Part shown: positions 9,319 through 17,759 of the stretch, in pieces
How positions within the stretch are numbered: position 1 is the first letter of the stretch
Layout: each line of letters begins with the position of its first letter
Assembly (NCBI RefSeq): GCF_000311845.1
Contig: NZ_HE978574.1
Span: 1,401,346 to 1,465,345 of the forward strand
Reading direction: 5' to 3'
Length of the DNA stretch: 64,000 bases
Source: Enorma massiliensis phI
GTDB taxonomy: Bacteria; Actinomycetota; Coriobacteriia; Coriobacteriales; Coriobacteriaceae
Made by a program: the position numbers and the translations under genes
The notes under the pieces: generated by a model
What the model was told of the DNA's origin: nothing
Database searches by the model: none
What the model saw: the letters and a program-made list of their open reading frames with translations, nothing else

Positions 9319-9588
9319 GAGCGCCCTCCCTTACCCGGCTTTCGCACCGGAATCCTCGCAGTTCGACACGGGCGAAGACCACGCCCGGAGCCCGTTTCAC
9401 AATGCGCGGTAAACTCGCGCGGCGTCCATTTCACAGCGAGCGATAAGCGCCCGCGGACCGAACACCCGGTGAGGTCCCGCGGCACCCGCTCGACCGTACG
9501 CGCACGCGCGGCGAACTCACCCGACGCCCGCCCGAACACACAAGGCGGCTGCACCTAGCCCACGCTCAACCGCACACGACAGCATTGC

Positions 9589-9756
9589 CTAGTGCTCGCT
9601 TCCTCCGCCCACGCCAGCGATGTCGCCCTCAGGATGTTCCACGACTGCCTCGAGCGCCGTCGCGATGGCAGCGACCATGATGACCAGGATCGAATCGAGC
9701 TTGCACGCGAAGCCGACCACGATGATCACGATACCGATGAGCTTTAGATACTCCAC
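9589..9756 (-). pseudogene. Truncated DUF969-like membrane protein, 55 codons
   Basis: On the minus strand AAGGAGG is followed, seven bases on, by GTG and 55 codons. The product begins VEYLKLIGIVIIVVGFACKL, which matches the start of DUF969 proteins, membrane subunits usually over 200 residues long and paired with DUF979. Here the match fades after about residue 35 and the frame stops after a Gly-rich tail. No DUF979 gene is nearby. The intact ribosome site suggests it may still be translated, so it is either a decayed remnant or a small one-segment membrane protein. Confidence 0.6.
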
Positions 9757-9992
9757 GACATCGCCTCCTTATCCTCTGTTTTTGTGGAACAACCGCGCAA
9801 TAAAAGGCAGTATCTCATGGAATCGAGCCCAGCGACAAAGTTTAGCGCTGATTATCTGCGCGGCACCGACCTTCCCCGCGGCGCGGCACGCAACCTCTAT
9901 CAGCAACCGCTATCATGGAGTGGCGACAGCTCAAAGCTGGGAGCCCGACAGTACCGCAAGCTCGATTGATCAACCGCCGCAAGGGAGCAGCC

Positions 9993-11615
9993 ATGCCGCA
10001 GCCGCACCTCACCACCTCCACCTTCGAGATCTTAGGCCCCATCATGGTGGGGCCCTCCTCCTCGCACACCGCTGGTGCCCTGCGCTGTGCGCAGGTAGCG
10101 GCCTCGCTCATGGAAGCACCTGTCGCGCGCGTGCGCTTCGTGCTGCACAACAGCTTCGCACACACGTACCGCGGACACGGCACCGACCGCGCGCTCGTGG
10201 CGGGCATCCTGGGACTTGCCACAGATGACGAGCGCATCCGCGATGCCTTCGAGCTCGCGCGCGAGCGCGGCCTCTCCTTCGAGTTCGTTCCCGGCGCCGA
10301 TGACGAGCACCTGCATCCCAACACCGTAGATATCGAGATGGAGGATGCCTGCGGGAGCGTCTGCTCGGTGCGAGGAGAAAGCCTTGGCGGCGGCCGCGTG
10401 CGTCTTTCGCGCGTGAGCGGGGTCGAGGTCGATATCACGGGCGAGTACGACACCATCTTCGTCACCCATCGCGACACGCCCGGCGTGCTTGCAGCGCTCA
10501 CGGTTCGCCTGTCCGAGCACAACGTGAACATCGCCTTCATGCGCACCTACCGCACCGAGAGGGGCGGAGCGGCCTACACCGTCTTCGAGCTCGACGAGCT
10601 TCCGCAGGGCGAGCGACTGGAAGGGCTGCTCAGCGAGCTCCGCGCAAACGAGAACGTGCGCGTGGCCACCCTCATCCGCGTGCCCGGAACGGTTCGTGCG
10701 CCCGAAACGGAAAACCCGGGCTGCACATTCGCCAACGCAGCCGAGCTGCTTGCCTGCTGCGAGGGCAACGACGGCGCGCAGCAAACCATCGGCGGCATCA
10801 TGCGCCGCCGCGAGGAAGCGCTCATCGGAATAGACGAGGCCCACGCCGCTATGAGCCGCGTCATCGAGGTCATGCACGCCGAGACCGCAGAGCCCCTTGA
10901 GCGCCCGCGGCGCTCGCTCGGAGGGCTCATCGGCGGAGAGGCCAAGCAAGTGCAAAGCGCGGCCGAAAACTTCGCCCCCGCCCTCATGGGAGCCGTCCAA
11001 ACCGAAGCCGTCGCCCGCGCGATGGCGGTGCTCGAGCGCAGCGCTTCCATGGGCGTGATCGTGGCTGCCCCCACGGCTGGCTCGGCGGGCGTCGTTCCTG
11101 GATGCGTGCTCGCCACGGCAAAGGCCCTTGGGCTTGACGCGGACGCGATCCAGGACGCGCTCTACGCAGCCGCCGCCGTAGGGCTCATCCTCACGCTGAA
11201 TGCAAGCGTTGCAGGCGCGGAGGGCGGCTGCCAGGCCGAGGTGGGCAGCGCGGCCGCCATGGCGGCGTGCGCGCTCGTGCAGATGCAGGGTGGCACGCCG
11301 CGCCAAGCACTGGATGCGGCCTCGCTCACCCTCGGCAACCTGCTCGGACTCGTATGCGACCCCGTGGGCGGCCTCGTGGAGGTGCCCTGCCAGAACCGTA
11401 ACGCTATCGGCGTGGCCGCAGCGTTCTCCTCGGCGCAGCTTGCGCTCTCGGGCATAGAGGCGCTTGTGCCCCTCGACGAGATGGCAACGGTCATGCGCGA
11501 TGTGGGGCGCGCACTGCCTGCATCGCTGCGCGAGACGGCGCGGGGAGGCATTGCCCAAGCTCCCTCAGCGCGCGCGGTATGCGCCTCGTGCGGCGGGTGC
11601 GCGGCGCTCCCTTAG
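9993..11615 (+). CDS. sdaA: L-serine dehydratase, iron-sulfur type, one-chain beta-ACT-alpha form
   Basis: This 540-aa enzyme deaminates L-serine to pyruvate and ammonia using a [4Fe-4S] cluster. Residues 1-150 are the beta domain (FEILGPIMVGPSSSHTAGA) and about 150-225 an ACT domain (DTPGVLAALTVRLSEHNVNIAFM). From about 250 on comes the alpha domain with its Cys-bearing motifs (PTAGSAGVVPGCVLATAK, GAEGGCQAEVGSAAAMAA, VPCQNRNAIG). Bacillus-type enzymes split these into two subunits, and the one-chain E. coli type lacks the central ACT domain, so this is a less common fusion. ATG at 9993 follows AAGGGAG; upstream in-frame starts have none. Serine-derived pyruvate could feed the Pta-AckA route encoded elsewhere in the window. 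Confidence 0.93.
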   Translation: MPQPHLTTSTFEILGPIMVGPSSSHTAGALRCAQVAASLMEAPVARVRFVLHNSFAHTYRGHGTDRALVAGILGLATDDERIRDAFELARERGLSFEFVPGADDEHLHPNTVDIEMEDACGSVCSVRGESLGGGRVRLSRVSGVEVDITGEYDTIFVTHRDTPGVLAALTVRLSEHNVNIAFMRTYRTERGGAAYTVFELDELPQGERLEGLLSELRANENVRVATLIRVPGTVRAPETENPGCTFANAAELLACCEGNDGAQQTIGGIMRRREEALIGIDEAHAAMSRVIEVMHAETAEPLERPRRSLGGLIGGEAKQVQSAAENFAPALMGAVQTEAVARAMAVLERSASMGVIVAAPTAGSAGVVPGCVLATAKALGLDADAIQDALYAAAAVGLILTLNASVAGAEGGCQAEVGSAAAMAACALVQMQGGTPRQALDAASLTLGNLLGLVCDPVGGLVEVPCQNRNAIGVAAAFSSAQLALSGIEALVPLDEMATVMRDVGRALPASLRETARGGIAQAPSARAVCASCGGCAALP

Positions 11616-11692
11616 CCGCTCATCACCAGCGGGGCGTCCTGCAACGCATCGCGAAAGCTCCAGACGCATATTCCATTGTCCGCACACGCAGG

Positions 11693-11698
11693 TATAAT
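11693..11698 (+). promoter_or_regulatory. Candidate -10 box of the L,D-transpeptidase gene
   Basis: TATAAT lies 48 bases before the chosen start. An in-frame ATG at 11704 would fall almost on the expected transcription start, which is one reason for preferring the ATG at 11746. No clear -35 box is seen. Confidence 0.45.
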
Positions 11699-11745
11699 CG
11701 CTTATGGAATATTACCGTCACAATCCGTTGGAGGTACGCTCCACG

Positions 11746-13422
11746 ATGCGTCCGTCTGATTTCAGCTCATCTTCGGATAGCGATAAGACCATCATCTCCC
11801 CGCTCCCCGCTGCCCCGTCCGCCGGCGCGCGGGCTGGGCGCACGGAGGTTCGGCGCACCCAGCCGGGAAGCCACTTTGCCGCGCCGCAGAAGCCGGAGAC
11901 CAGCTCCCGCAAGGGCAAGCGCGACGAACGCACGCCGCGAAATCTGCGCCGCGTTCCCCTCATCATGCTGGGAGTCATCGTCGCGCTGCTCGTCATCACC
12001 TATGCCGGCGGCGCCATCATCTTCTCGAACGTCTTCTACCCCGGCACTACGATCGCCGGCGCCGACGTCTCGCTCATCGGCCCCGGCAGCGCTGCCACCC
12101 GCATCCGCTCATCCATGAACCGCTACTCCCTCACGGTCGAGGGCTCGGGCTTCAGCTGGACCTATGAGCCCGAAAGCGCGGACGCGCTCTTCGACGCCGA
12201 TGCCGCCGCGCAGGAAGTCCTCGACCAAAACGATGCCCTCCGCTGGCCTGTACACCTCTTCGCCGCACTGACGGGCGCCACCGAGGCGCAGGCGGAAAAC
12301 GAGACGGTCGACCTCACGGCCGAAGCCGATTTCTCGCTCTTCTCCGATTCTTTCGACGTTGCCTCCTTCGAGGAGAGCCTGGGGGCTGCCGTCGATTCCT
12401 TTAACGAGGGGCGCTCGGGCACCTTCGACGCTGCGAGCGCATACGATGCCGAAGCCGGGGCTTTCACCGTCGACAAGGCGCGATCGAACGAGAAGCTCAA
12501 CCGCGACAACATCATCGCCTATGCCAAACTCGCCCTCGCCGACCTAGATGAGAACGCCTCGCTCGATAAGCTCGGCGACGATGCGTTCCTCCCCTTGGTG
12601 GAGGGCATGGGCGACAGCGGCATCCAGGCTGCATGCGATGCCGCCAACGAGCTCTTGGGAGTGAACATCTCGATCAAGATGAACGGCAACGAGGTCGCAA
12701 CGATCTGCTCCGCCGAGGTGGCGCAGTGGATCATGTTCGACGAGAACCTCACGCCCACCATCAACCAGGAGGCTGTCTCGAGCTGGGCAAGCTCCCTTGC
12801 CGACGGCCTCAATACCGTGGGAACGAAGCGCACCTACACGCGGGAAGACGGCAAGCAGATCACCGTCTCGGGCGGGACCTATGGCTGGTCGATCGACAAC
12901 GACACCCTCGTGCAATCGGTCGTCGACGCCGTGAACGCCAAGCAGTCCACCGAGATCGAGGTGCCCACGTCGCAGACCGGCGACGTCTACAACGGGCAGG
13001 GCCAGCGCGACTGGGGCGCATACATCGATATCGACATCTCCGAGCAGCACGCGCGCTACTACGACGCCAGCGGCAACCTGCTGTGGGAATCTGGCGTGAT
13101 CACCGGCAACCCCAACAAGGGCACCGACACCCCCACGGGCATCTATATGCTCAACCGCAAGGCCCGCGGCATCACGCTCCGCGGCCCCAAGGACCCGGAG
13201 ACGGGCGAGTACAAGTGGGAAAGCGACGTCGACTACTGGATGGCCTTCGTGGGAAACTCCATCGGCCTCCACGATGCCACCTGGCAGGCGCCCTCGTCGT
13301 TCAGCAACCCGAACGCCTATAAGAGCGTAGGCAGCCATGGCTGCGTGAACCTTCCGTACGACAAGGCAGCGGCGCTCTACGACATGATTTCACCCGGCCT
13401 CTGCGTCATCGTGCACAACTAA
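11746..13422 (+). CDS. L,D-transpeptidase (YkuD domain) with membrane anchor
   Basis: L,D-transpeptidases form 3-3 cross-links in peptidoglycan or attach proteins to it. After about 70 cytoplasmic residues there is one membrane segment (VPLIMLGVIVALLVITYAGG), then a peptidoglycan-binding/VanW-like region (YPGTTIAGADVS). The C-terminal YkuD domain carries the conserved His (IGLHDA) and the catalytic Cys in SHGCVNLP. GGAGG precedes ATG 11746 by eleven bases. The two-component system begins 27 nt downstream on the same strand, so cell-wall functions may be co-regulated. The product is 558 aa. Confidence 0.92.
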   Translation: MRPSDFSSSSDSDKTIISPLPAAPSAGARAGRTEVRRTQPGSHFAAPQKPETSSRKGKRDERTPRNLRRVPLIMLGVIVALLVITYAGGAIIFSNVFYPGTTIAGADVSLIGPGSAATRIRSSMNRYSLTVEGSGFSWTYEPESADALFDADAAAQEVLDQNDALRWPVHLFAALTGATEAQAENETVDLTAEADFSLFSDSFDVASFEESLGAAVDSFNEGRSGTFDAASAYDAEAGAFTVDKARSNEKLNRDNIIAYAKLALADLDENASLDKLGDDAFLPLVEGMGDSGIQAACDAANELLGVNISIKMNGNEVATICSAEVAQWIMFDENLTPTINQEAVSSWASSLADGLNTVGTKRTYTREDGKQITVSGGTYGWSIDNDTLVQSVVDAVNAKQSTEIEVPTSQTGDVYNGQGQRDWGAYIDIDISEQHARYYDASGNLLWESGVITGNPNKGTDTPTGIYMLNRKARGITLRGPKDPETGEYKWESDVDYWMAFVGNSIGLHDATWQAPSSFSNPNAYKSVGSHGCVNLPYDKAAALYDMISPGLCVIVHN

Positions 13423-13449
13423 CCCGGAACGATTGGTGGGAGCAGCCGA

Positions 13450-14196
13450 ATGGCAACGCGCATACTGCTGGTCGAAGACGACCCCATCATCGTCGAGGCG
13501 CTCGCCGAGCTTCTCGTGGGCGAGGGGTACGCGGTCGACCACGCCGCGCGGCAAGACGAGGCTATCGAGCTTGCCCTGGGTGGCGCGAACCCCCCTGAGG
13601 GGCATGCCTCCCCTGCAAGCCGTGCCGTCGCCGCGATCGGTGCGGCTGCTTCTCCCTATTCGCTCGTGCTTCTCGACGTGACCTTGGCCCAAGGCAACGG
13701 ATTCGCCGTCTGCACGGCGCTCAAGCAGGCACTGCCGCAGCTCCCGGTCATCTTTCTCACCGCTTCGAGCGACGAGTTCACCACCGTTGCCGGCATCCAG
13801 ATGGGTGCAGACGACTACATCTCCAAGCCCTTCCGCCCGCGCGAGCTCCTCGCGCGCGTCGCAGCGACCATCCGCCGCTCACAGCCCGCGAAGCGCGTCA
13901 TTGCCTTCGGGCCCCTCGCCATCGACACCGACCGCGCGCACGTCGAACGGAACGGGTGCGAGGTGGTCCTCTCTGCATTGGAATATCGCCTGCTCCTCCT
14001 TTTCGCCACGCACCAAGGCTCGGTGATTACGCGCGATCAGATCCGCGATGCCCTTTGGGACGATGCGGGTACCTACATTGAGGAGAACACGCTCTCGGTC
14101 TACATCAAGCGCCTGCGCGACAAGATCGAAGACGACCCCGCTCACCCTCGCCTCATCGCTACCGTGCGTGGGCTCGGCTACAAGGCCTTGGGGTAG
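13450..14196 (+). CDS. OmpR/PhoB-family response regulator
   Basis: The 248-aa protein has a receiver domain with acidic pair VEDD (residues 8-11), phospho-acceptor Asp about residue 76 (LVLLDVTLAQGNG), FLTASSD and the Lys in ISKPFRPRE. A winged-helix DNA-binding domain (LSALEYRLLLLFATHQG ... VYIKRLRDKIEDDP) follows. The acceptor Asp is usually near residue 52; here an Ala/Pro-rich insert of about 22 residues (42-68) pushes it downstream. GGGAG precedes the ATG. The partner kinase starts nine bases after its stop. Confidence 0.95.
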   Translation: MATRILLVEDDPIIVEALAELLVGEGYAVDHAARQDEAIELALGGANPPEGHASPASRAVAAIGAAASPYSLVLLDVTLAQGNGFAVCTALKQALPQLPVIFLTASSDEFTTVAGIQMGADDYISKPFRPRELLARVAATIRRSQPAKRVIAFGPLAIDTDRAHVERNGCEVVLSALEYRLLLLFATHQGSVITRDQIRDALWDDAGTYIEENTLSVYIKRLRDKIEDDPAHPRLIATVRGLGYKALG

Positions 14197-14205
14197 GAGG
14201 AACCG

Positions 14206-15261
14206 ATGCTCCGCAACCGCGAAGTTGCCCGCGCCCTCATCGTTTCGCTCGCACTTGTTGCTGTTTGCACCCTCGTCGCAGCCATATGCTGCGGGCCCGA
14301 GACCCTTCCCTGGGTCCTTCTCGCCGGCTCGGCCGCAACGGTGCCGTGGCTTGCGCTTACCCGTCAGCGCTATCGCGCGCTCGCGCGCCTGAGCCAGAAT
14401 ATCGACGCTGTGCTGCATGGGGATCGCGCGCTTGACCTCGGCTCCATGAACGAGGGTGAGCTTGCCATCCTCCAAAGCGAGCTCGGCAAGATGGTCTCGC
14501 GCCTCAACCTGACCGCCGAGGAGCTCGCGCGCGAGAAGCAGATGCTCGCCGATGCCCTGGCCGACATCTCCCACCAGATCAAGACGCCCTTGACGTCGCT
14601 TTCCATCACCACCGAGCTCGTCCGCAAAAGCCTCGCCGCTCGCGGGAACTGCGCCGACGAGGTGGAGAGGCTTCGCCGCATCGAGGAGCTCCAGCTACGT
14701 GTGGAGAACCTCGTCTCCGCGCTCCTGCGACTCGCCCGGCTCGACGCCGGCGCGCTCTCCCTTGCCCACGACCCCGTCGACGTTGCCGGTATGGTTCACG
14801 ATGCGGCCCAGCCCCTCGCCATCGCCTTCGATATTGCCGACATCTCCCTCGTCGTCGATGTTGACGAGGGATGCAGCTTCATCGGCGACCGCGCATGGAC
14901 GGCCGAAGCGCTCGAGAACATACTCAAGAACTGCATGGAGCACACGCCTGCCGGGGGCACGGTGACGGTCGAGGCACATGAGGACGCGCTCGCCTGCCGC
15001 ATCCGCGTGACGGACACCGGACCAGGCATCGCCGACGCGGACCTTCCCCACGTGTTCGAGCGCTTCTACCGGGGAGGACGCGGCGCAGACGAGGCACAGG
15101 GCTCGAAGGTGAACCCATCGGGCGTCGGCATCGGGCTGTCGCTCGCCCAAGGGCTCATCACGGCCCAAGACGGCACCATTGCCGCCTCGAACGCACACGA
15201 CGCATCGGGCGCCATCATCGGCGCACGCTTCGACATCGCCTTCTTCAAAGCCATCGTGTGA
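14206..15261 (+). CDS. Sensor histidine kinase
   Basis: The 351-aa kinase has two adjacent N-terminal membrane segments (about residues 8-28 and 32-48) with almost no extracellular loop. It then shows the H-box DISHQIKTPLTSL, the N-box NCMEHTPAGG, the G1 box DTGPGIADADLPHVFERFYRGG and the G2 box GVGIGLSLAQG. The lack of an external sensor domain resembles intramembrane-sensing kinases that work with BceAB/MacB-like transporters. A transporter of that shape lies 3.5 kb downstream, beyond the repeat cluster. Its TGA at 15259-15261 is immediately followed by a REP copy. AGGAGG precedes the ATG. Confidence 0.94.
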   Translation: MLRNREVARALIVSLALVAVCTLVAAICCGPETLPWVLLAGSAATVPWLALTRQRYRALARLSQNIDAVLHGDRALDLGSMNEGELAILQSELGKMVSRLNLTAEELAREKQMLADALADISHQIKTPLTSLSITTELVRKSLAARGNCADEVERLRRIEELQLRVENLVSALLRLARLDAGALSLAHDPVDVAGMVHDAAQPLAIAFDIADISLVVDVDEGCSFIGDRAWTAEALENILKNCMEHTPAGGTVTVEAHEDALACRIRVTDTGPGIADADLPHVFERFYRGGRGADEAQGSKVNPSGVGIGLSLAQGLITAQDGTIAASNAHDASGAIIGARFDIAFFKAIV

Positions 15262-15290
15262 GAGACAGTTGTGCCAGGTCAAACTGTCTC
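15262..15290 (+). repeat. REP palindrome, copy 1 of a tandem pair
   Basis: Stem GAGACAGTT / AACTGTCTC with the 11-nt loop GTGCCAGGTCA. It begins on the base after the stop codon of the histidine kinase. Together with its lead-in ATCGTGTGA it is repeated directly in the next 40 bases. Confidence 0.9.
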
Positions 15291-15301
15291 ATCGTGTGAG
15301 A

Positions 15302-15330
15302 GAGACAGTTGTGCCGGGTTAAACTGTCTC
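15302..15330 (+). repeat. REP palindrome, copy 2 of a tandem pair
   Basis: Stem GAGACAGTT / AACTGTCTC with loop GTGCCGGGTTA, the commonest loop form here. It is preceded by a second copy of ATCGTGTGAGA, which is the end of the kinase coding sequence. The duplication therefore included the last codons of the kinase gene, not only the REP. It ends 16 bases before the convergent tetR-family stop. Confidence 0.9.
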
Positions 15331-15346
15331 GTGCCGCAAACCTTCC

Positions 15347-15955
15347 CTAGGAAGCGATGTCCAAGCTCTCGATGCCGTGGATGACGAGCTGGTTGATGAC
15401 GTCGGTAATCTCCTCAAGCGATGCCTCCTGGCTCGAAAGCAGCCAGGAACGGTACACGGAGAGCATGCCGCCGAATAGAAACGACACGCACCACGATACG
15501 TACTGTCCGGGGAGATGCTTCGATAGGATTCCGCGCTCGATGATCCCTCGCTCAAAAGGCTGCCTTAGGCGCTCGATGAGCCTGTCGGTGGGGATGCCCT
15601 CAAAAAAGCGCCGGTTGAGCACGATGTCGCGGCACATGACCTCGTTCACGCTCTTAAGAAATGCATGAAGGTCCTGCTCGGTATCGGCCGAACCGCGCTC
15701 GTCGCGCGCACGCTCGACATCGTCCAGCACCCGTTCGACCTCTTCGGAGACGACATAGTCTATAAGACCGTCAATCGAGCCGAAGTGCTGGTAGAACGTC
15801 TTCCGGTCAATATCCGCCTCGCGCGCGATGGCGCTCACGGTAATGTCTTCGAGGGATTCTTTCAGCAAAAGGCGTTCGAAAGCGTCGATGATGAGGCGCC
15901 GGCTTCGAACGACCCTTCGATCTAGCTTCTTCGCACCCTGCACGGCGTCGCCCAT
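15347..15955 (-). CDS. TetR-family transcriptional regulator
   Basis: The product has an N-terminal TetR helix-turn-helix (IIDAFERLLLKESLEDITV, AIAREADIDRKTFYQHFGS) and an all-helical ligand domain of the AcrR type. Of two possible starts I chose 15955, which has GGGGGA seven bases upstream; the ATG at 15970 gives five more residues but has no spaced ribosome site. It is divergent from the radical-SAM gene, with a shared intergenic region of about 270 bases, and probably represses it or both. The effector is unknown. Confidence 0.88.
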   Translation of the reverse strand: MGDAVQGAKKLDRRVVRSRRLIIDAFERLLLKESLEDITVSAIAREADIDRKTFYQHFGSIDGLIDYVVSEEVERVLDDVERARDERGSADTEQDLHAFLKSVNEVMCRDIVLNRRFFEGIPTDRLIERLRQPFERGIIERGILSKHLPGQYVSWCVSFLFGGMLSVYRSWLLSSQEASLEEITDVINQLVIHGIESLDIAS

Positions 15956-16047
15956 AACCTCATCCCCCATCCTTGCACGCGGATCTTACTGTGGATTATC
16001 CCACGCCGCCAACGCCTTTGTTGAATAGACACATATCAATTCTACAG

Positions 16048-16076
16048 TTGTTGATTTTTCTATACTTGGGTATAAC
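16048..16076 (+). promoter_or_regulatory. Promoter of the radical-SAM gene with possible TetR operator
   Basis: TTGTTG (16048-16053), a 17-base spacer and TATAAC (16071-16076) form a reasonable sigma-70-type promoter. The small inverted repeat TATAC-TTGG-GTATA (16061-16074) overlaps the -10 box, a natural place for the divergent TetR regulator to bind. Confidence 0.5.
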
Positions 16077-16229
16077 TGGGGCCAGAGGGGCAGGGCGCGC
16101 CCGGCCACTACCGAACCGTTACCCCGAGCGAACCCGTTGCATGCGAGCACGCGCCCCCACGCACTCCCAACCATCGCATGCAGCCCCTCACCTGCATCCG
16201 TCTCGCGGCCTCTCGCAGAAAGGACGACC

Positions 16230-17675
16230 ATGGCACTCACCCAGAAGGCAGAGCGCGCCGCGCTCAACAAGCTTATCGATTATCTTGACGAGAATCCGGA
16301 GGAGCACATACCTCAAATAATGGAGCTCATCGACAAGCTCGTGCCCGCGTCTGTGTTTCCCGCTCAGCGCACGGCCATCTCGAGCGCCATTCGCGATCGC
16401 AGCAACTGGTACGAACTCATCATGCGCATCTTCCATCTCAATCCGAGCATGCGCTCTCGCCTTCTCAAAACGCTTATCGTCGATGCCAACTTGCTCGCTT
16501 GGCCCGTTCAGCAGAAATCGCGCGAGCGCGAGCAGTGCAACATTCCATGGGCGATCCTGCTCGACCCTACGAGCGCCTGCAACCTGCACTGCACGGGCTG
16601 TTGGGCTGCTGAGTACGGGCATGCGCTCAACCTGAGCTATGACGACATCTGCTCGATCATCGACCAGGGACGTGAGCTTGGCACCCATATCTACATCTAC
16701 ACCGGCGGCGAGCCGATGATGCGCAAACGCGACCTGATTCGCATTTGCGAGAAGTACCCGGACTGCGCGTTCCTCTGCTTTACCAACGCCACGCTCATCG
16801 ATGAGGAATTCTGCGAGGACATGATCCGCGTGGCGAACTTCATACCCGCCATCAGCGCCGAGGGCACCGAAGCGACCACCGATGCACGGCGCGGGAAGGG
16901 CACCTACGCCAAGATCATGCGCGCCATGGAGCTCCTGCGCGGTCACGGGCTGCCGTTCGGCATCTCGGCATGCTGGACGAGCGCCAACGCCGACGCCATC
17001 GCGAGCGAGCGCTATTTCGACTGGATGATCGATCAAGGAGCGCTCTTCTGCTGGTTCTTCCACTACATGCCCGTGGGCAAGGGGTCGCCCGCCGAGCTCA
17101 TGCCCACGGTGGAGCAGCGCGAGCGCATGTACCGCTTTGTGCGCGAGATGCGAAACGAGAAACCGCTCTTTACGCTCGACTTCCAAAACGATGGCGAGTA
17201 CGTGGGCGGGTGCATCGCCGGCGGTCGTCGCTACCTGCACATCAATGCAGCGGGTGACGTGGAGCCGTGCGTCTTCATTCACTACGCCAACGCAAACATT
17301 CACGAGGTGAGCCTTCTCGAGGCGCTTAAGAGTCCGCTCTTCATGAAGTACTACGAGGGGCAGCCTTTCAACCAGAACCATCTGCGCCCGTGCCCCATGC
17401 TCGAGAACCCCGAGCGTCTGGGCCAGATGGTGCAGGAATCCGGTGCCCACGGCACCGACCTCGTGGAACCGGAAAGCCCCTCGGAGCTACGCGCCAAGAC
17501 CGAGCAGCGCGCCCGCGAGTGGGAGCCCGTGGCCAATCGCCTGTGGGGCGACGAAGGCGATGAGATGTTTGCAAAGCGCCACGACCCCTACCAAGGCATG
17601 GATGATATCGAACGCAAGAAGTTCCAGCGCTTGGGCCGCGACGTCGAAGCCGAGCGCGCCGCCGCCTTCTCCTGA
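16230..17675 (+). CDS. Radical SAM protein with SPASM-like C-terminal cysteines
   Basis: The 481-aa protein has a helical N-terminal lead of about 100 residues. A radical-SAM core follows with the cluster motif CNLHCTGC (Cys 117, 121, 124) and YTGGEP. Further Cys residues in GGCIAGGRRYLHINAAG, VEPCVF and RPCPMLENP suggest an auxiliary Fe-S cluster. The substrate cannot be told; no peptide precursor or partner enzyme is visible, only the divergent TetR regulator. ATG 16230 follows AAAGGA. The stop codon is TGA at 17673-17675, whose last two bases are the first two of a REP copy, so the repeat contributes to the end of the gene. Confidence 0.88.
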   Translation: MALTQKAERAALNKLIDYLDENPEEHIPQIMELIDKLVPASVFPAQRTAISSAIRDRSNWYELIMRIFHLNPSMRSRLLKTLIVDANLLAWPVQQKSREREQCNIPWAILLDPTSACNLHCTGCWAAEYGHALNLSYDDICSIIDQGRELGTHIYIYTGGEPMMRKRDLIRICEKYPDCAFLCFTNATLIDEEFCEDMIRVANFIPAISAEGTEATTDARRGKGTYAKIMRAMELLRGHGLPFGISACWTSANADAIASERYFDWMIDQGALFCWFFHYMPVGKGSPAELMPTVEQRERMYRFVREMRNEKPLFTLDFQNDGEYVGGCIAGGRRYLHINAAGDVEPCVFIHYANANIHEVSLLEALKSPLFMKYYEGQPFNQNHLRPCPMLENPERLGQMVQESGAHGTDLVEPESPSELRAKTEQRAREWEPVANRLWGDEGDEMFAKRHDPYQGMDDIERKKFQRLGRDVEAERAAAFS

Positions 17676-17702
17676 GACAGTTGTGCCAGGTTAAACTGTC
17701 TC
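17674..17702 (+). repeat. REP palindrome overlapping the radical-SAM stop codon
   Basis: Stem GAGACAGTT / AACTGTCTC with loop GTGCCAGGTTA. With the preceding T it reads TGAGACAG, and this TGA is the stop codon of the radical-SAM gene. Confidence 0.9.
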
Positions 17703-17722
17703 AGGCTAAACCGCCTCACGCC

Positions 17723-17759
17723 GCATGAGACAGTTGTGCCGGGTCAAACTGTCTCATGC
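17723..17759. repeat. REP palindrome overlapping the transposase stop codon
   Basis: Extended 13-bp stem GCATGAGACAGTT / AACTGTCTCATGC with loop GTGCCGGGTCA. Read on the minus strand, the TGA inside GCATGAGACAG is the stop codon of the RAYT gene (17754-17756). Confidence 0.92.
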
